NCBI GenBank assembly: GCA_017476965.1
Contig: JAFUXX010000339.1
Location: 1 to 6,595, forward strand
DNA length: 6,595 bases
Direction of reading: 5' to 3'
DNA from: Kiritimatiellia bacterium
Lineage (GTDB): Bacteria; Verrucomicrobiota; Kiritimatiellia; RFP12; UBA3636
The notes under the pieces were generated by a model. The model saw only the letters and a program-made list of their open reading frames with translations. It was not told the origin of the DNA and ran no database searches. A program made the translations under genes and the position numbers. Shown in pieces: positions 6,419 to 6,595 of this stretch. Numbering within the stretch: position 1 is the first letter of the stretch; each line of letters begins with the position of its first letter.

Positions 6419-6595
6419 GTGCCCCGTTTCCGTCTTTTCTTGTTTCCGGCGTTCCTCTTCGCCGCGGCCGCGATGGCGTCGGCGCGGGGGACGGGCGCGG
6501 ATTGCGGTTGCGCGGTGGCGGGGACGGATCCGGAGGAAGCCGCCGGGAAGCGGTGCGAATCGTTCGACGTGGAAGTGTCGCCGATTCTCGCGTGC
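6419..6595 (+). CDS. 5' fragment of a secreted protein, probably PSCyt1-type cytochrome (partial, rightward copy)
   Basis: The frame starts at GTG 6419-6421 and runs off the right edge after 59 codons. GTG is chosen because it gives a full signal peptide (MPRFRLFLFPAFLFAAAAMASA, cleavage before RG at 23). The internal ATG at 6473 would remove it. No Shine-Dalgarno is present, and a promoter-like sequence ends just upstream. Codons 13-59 are identical at the DNA level to those of the leftward gene at 177-1, including the terminal FDVEVSPILAC that resembles the start of a PSCyt1 cytochrome domain. Codons 1-12 differ, though both N-termini have the same length and the same basic-then-hydrophobic character. 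Unlike the leftward copy, which is last in an operon, this one is first in its transcript with its own promoter. The function call rests on a short stretch and is tentative. Confidence 0.6.
   Translation, partial: MPRFRLFLFPAFLFAAAAMASARGTGADCGCAVAGTDPEEAAGKRCESFDVEVSPILAC
6455..6595. repeat. right arm of the perfect 141-bp terminal inverted repeat
   Basis: This arm is the exact reverse complement of bases 1-141. It begins at the first base of codon 13 of the rightward gene and continues to the window edge. See the left arm for interpretation. Confidence 0.97.

Noticed and set aside
1..6595. A transposon or integrative element bounded by terminal inverted repeats
   Set aside because: No transposase, integrase or resolvase is present. 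The arms are coding sequence of interrupted genes, and the repeat ends exactly at the window edges, as expected for an assembly break at a longer repeat.

Overview
The window is a high-GC bacterial segment packed with genes for exported proteins. It holds no transposase, tRNA, rRNA, CRISPR array or complete housekeeping gene. The gene set is a sulfatase-fold enzyme, a laminin-G-like (LamG) jelly-roll protein, TPR-type secreted proteins and the start of what looks like a planctomycete-type cytochrome (PSCyt1) protein. That mix suggests a member of the PVC superphylum (Verrucomicrobiota, Kiritimatiellota, Lentisphaerota or Planctomycetota). This lineage call is inference from family content and base composition; there is no marker gene.

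Layout. A divergent control region near the right end (about 6266-6418) separates a single rightward gene from a long leftward operon. The operon runs right to left: a secreted helical-repeat protein (4955-6265), a secreted TPR protein (4068-4958), a sulfatase-superfamily enzyme with Thr at the nucleophile position (2728-4071), a large secreted protein with a glycoside-hydrolase-like barrel region (935-2731), a LamG-like protein (174-938), and the first 59 codons of a sixth gene cut by the left edge (1-177). Each of the five junctions is the same 4-base overlap (four ATGA, one GTGA), so the six genes are probably translationally coupled. The rightward gene (6419-6595) is cut by the right edge, also after exactly 59 codons.

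The most striking feature is that the two ends of the window are perfect reverse complements over 141 bases. These arms code for the same protein segment in the two truncated, outward-facing genes. The proteins differ only in their first 12 codons and are identical from codon 13 to the edge. This may be an inverted duplication of a cytochrome-type gene, or an invertible segment that swaps 5' ends. The exact length and placement also match what a de Bruijn assembler with k=141 produces when a contig runs from a longer repeat to its inverted copy. The arms are therefore best read as the start of a longer inverted repeat, not as transposon ends.

All seven predicted products begin with a signal-peptide-like segment. 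The operon looks like a module acting outside the cytoplasm, plausibly on a polysaccharide or another sulfated or phosphorylated surface polymer. Its substrate cannot be read from the sequence.
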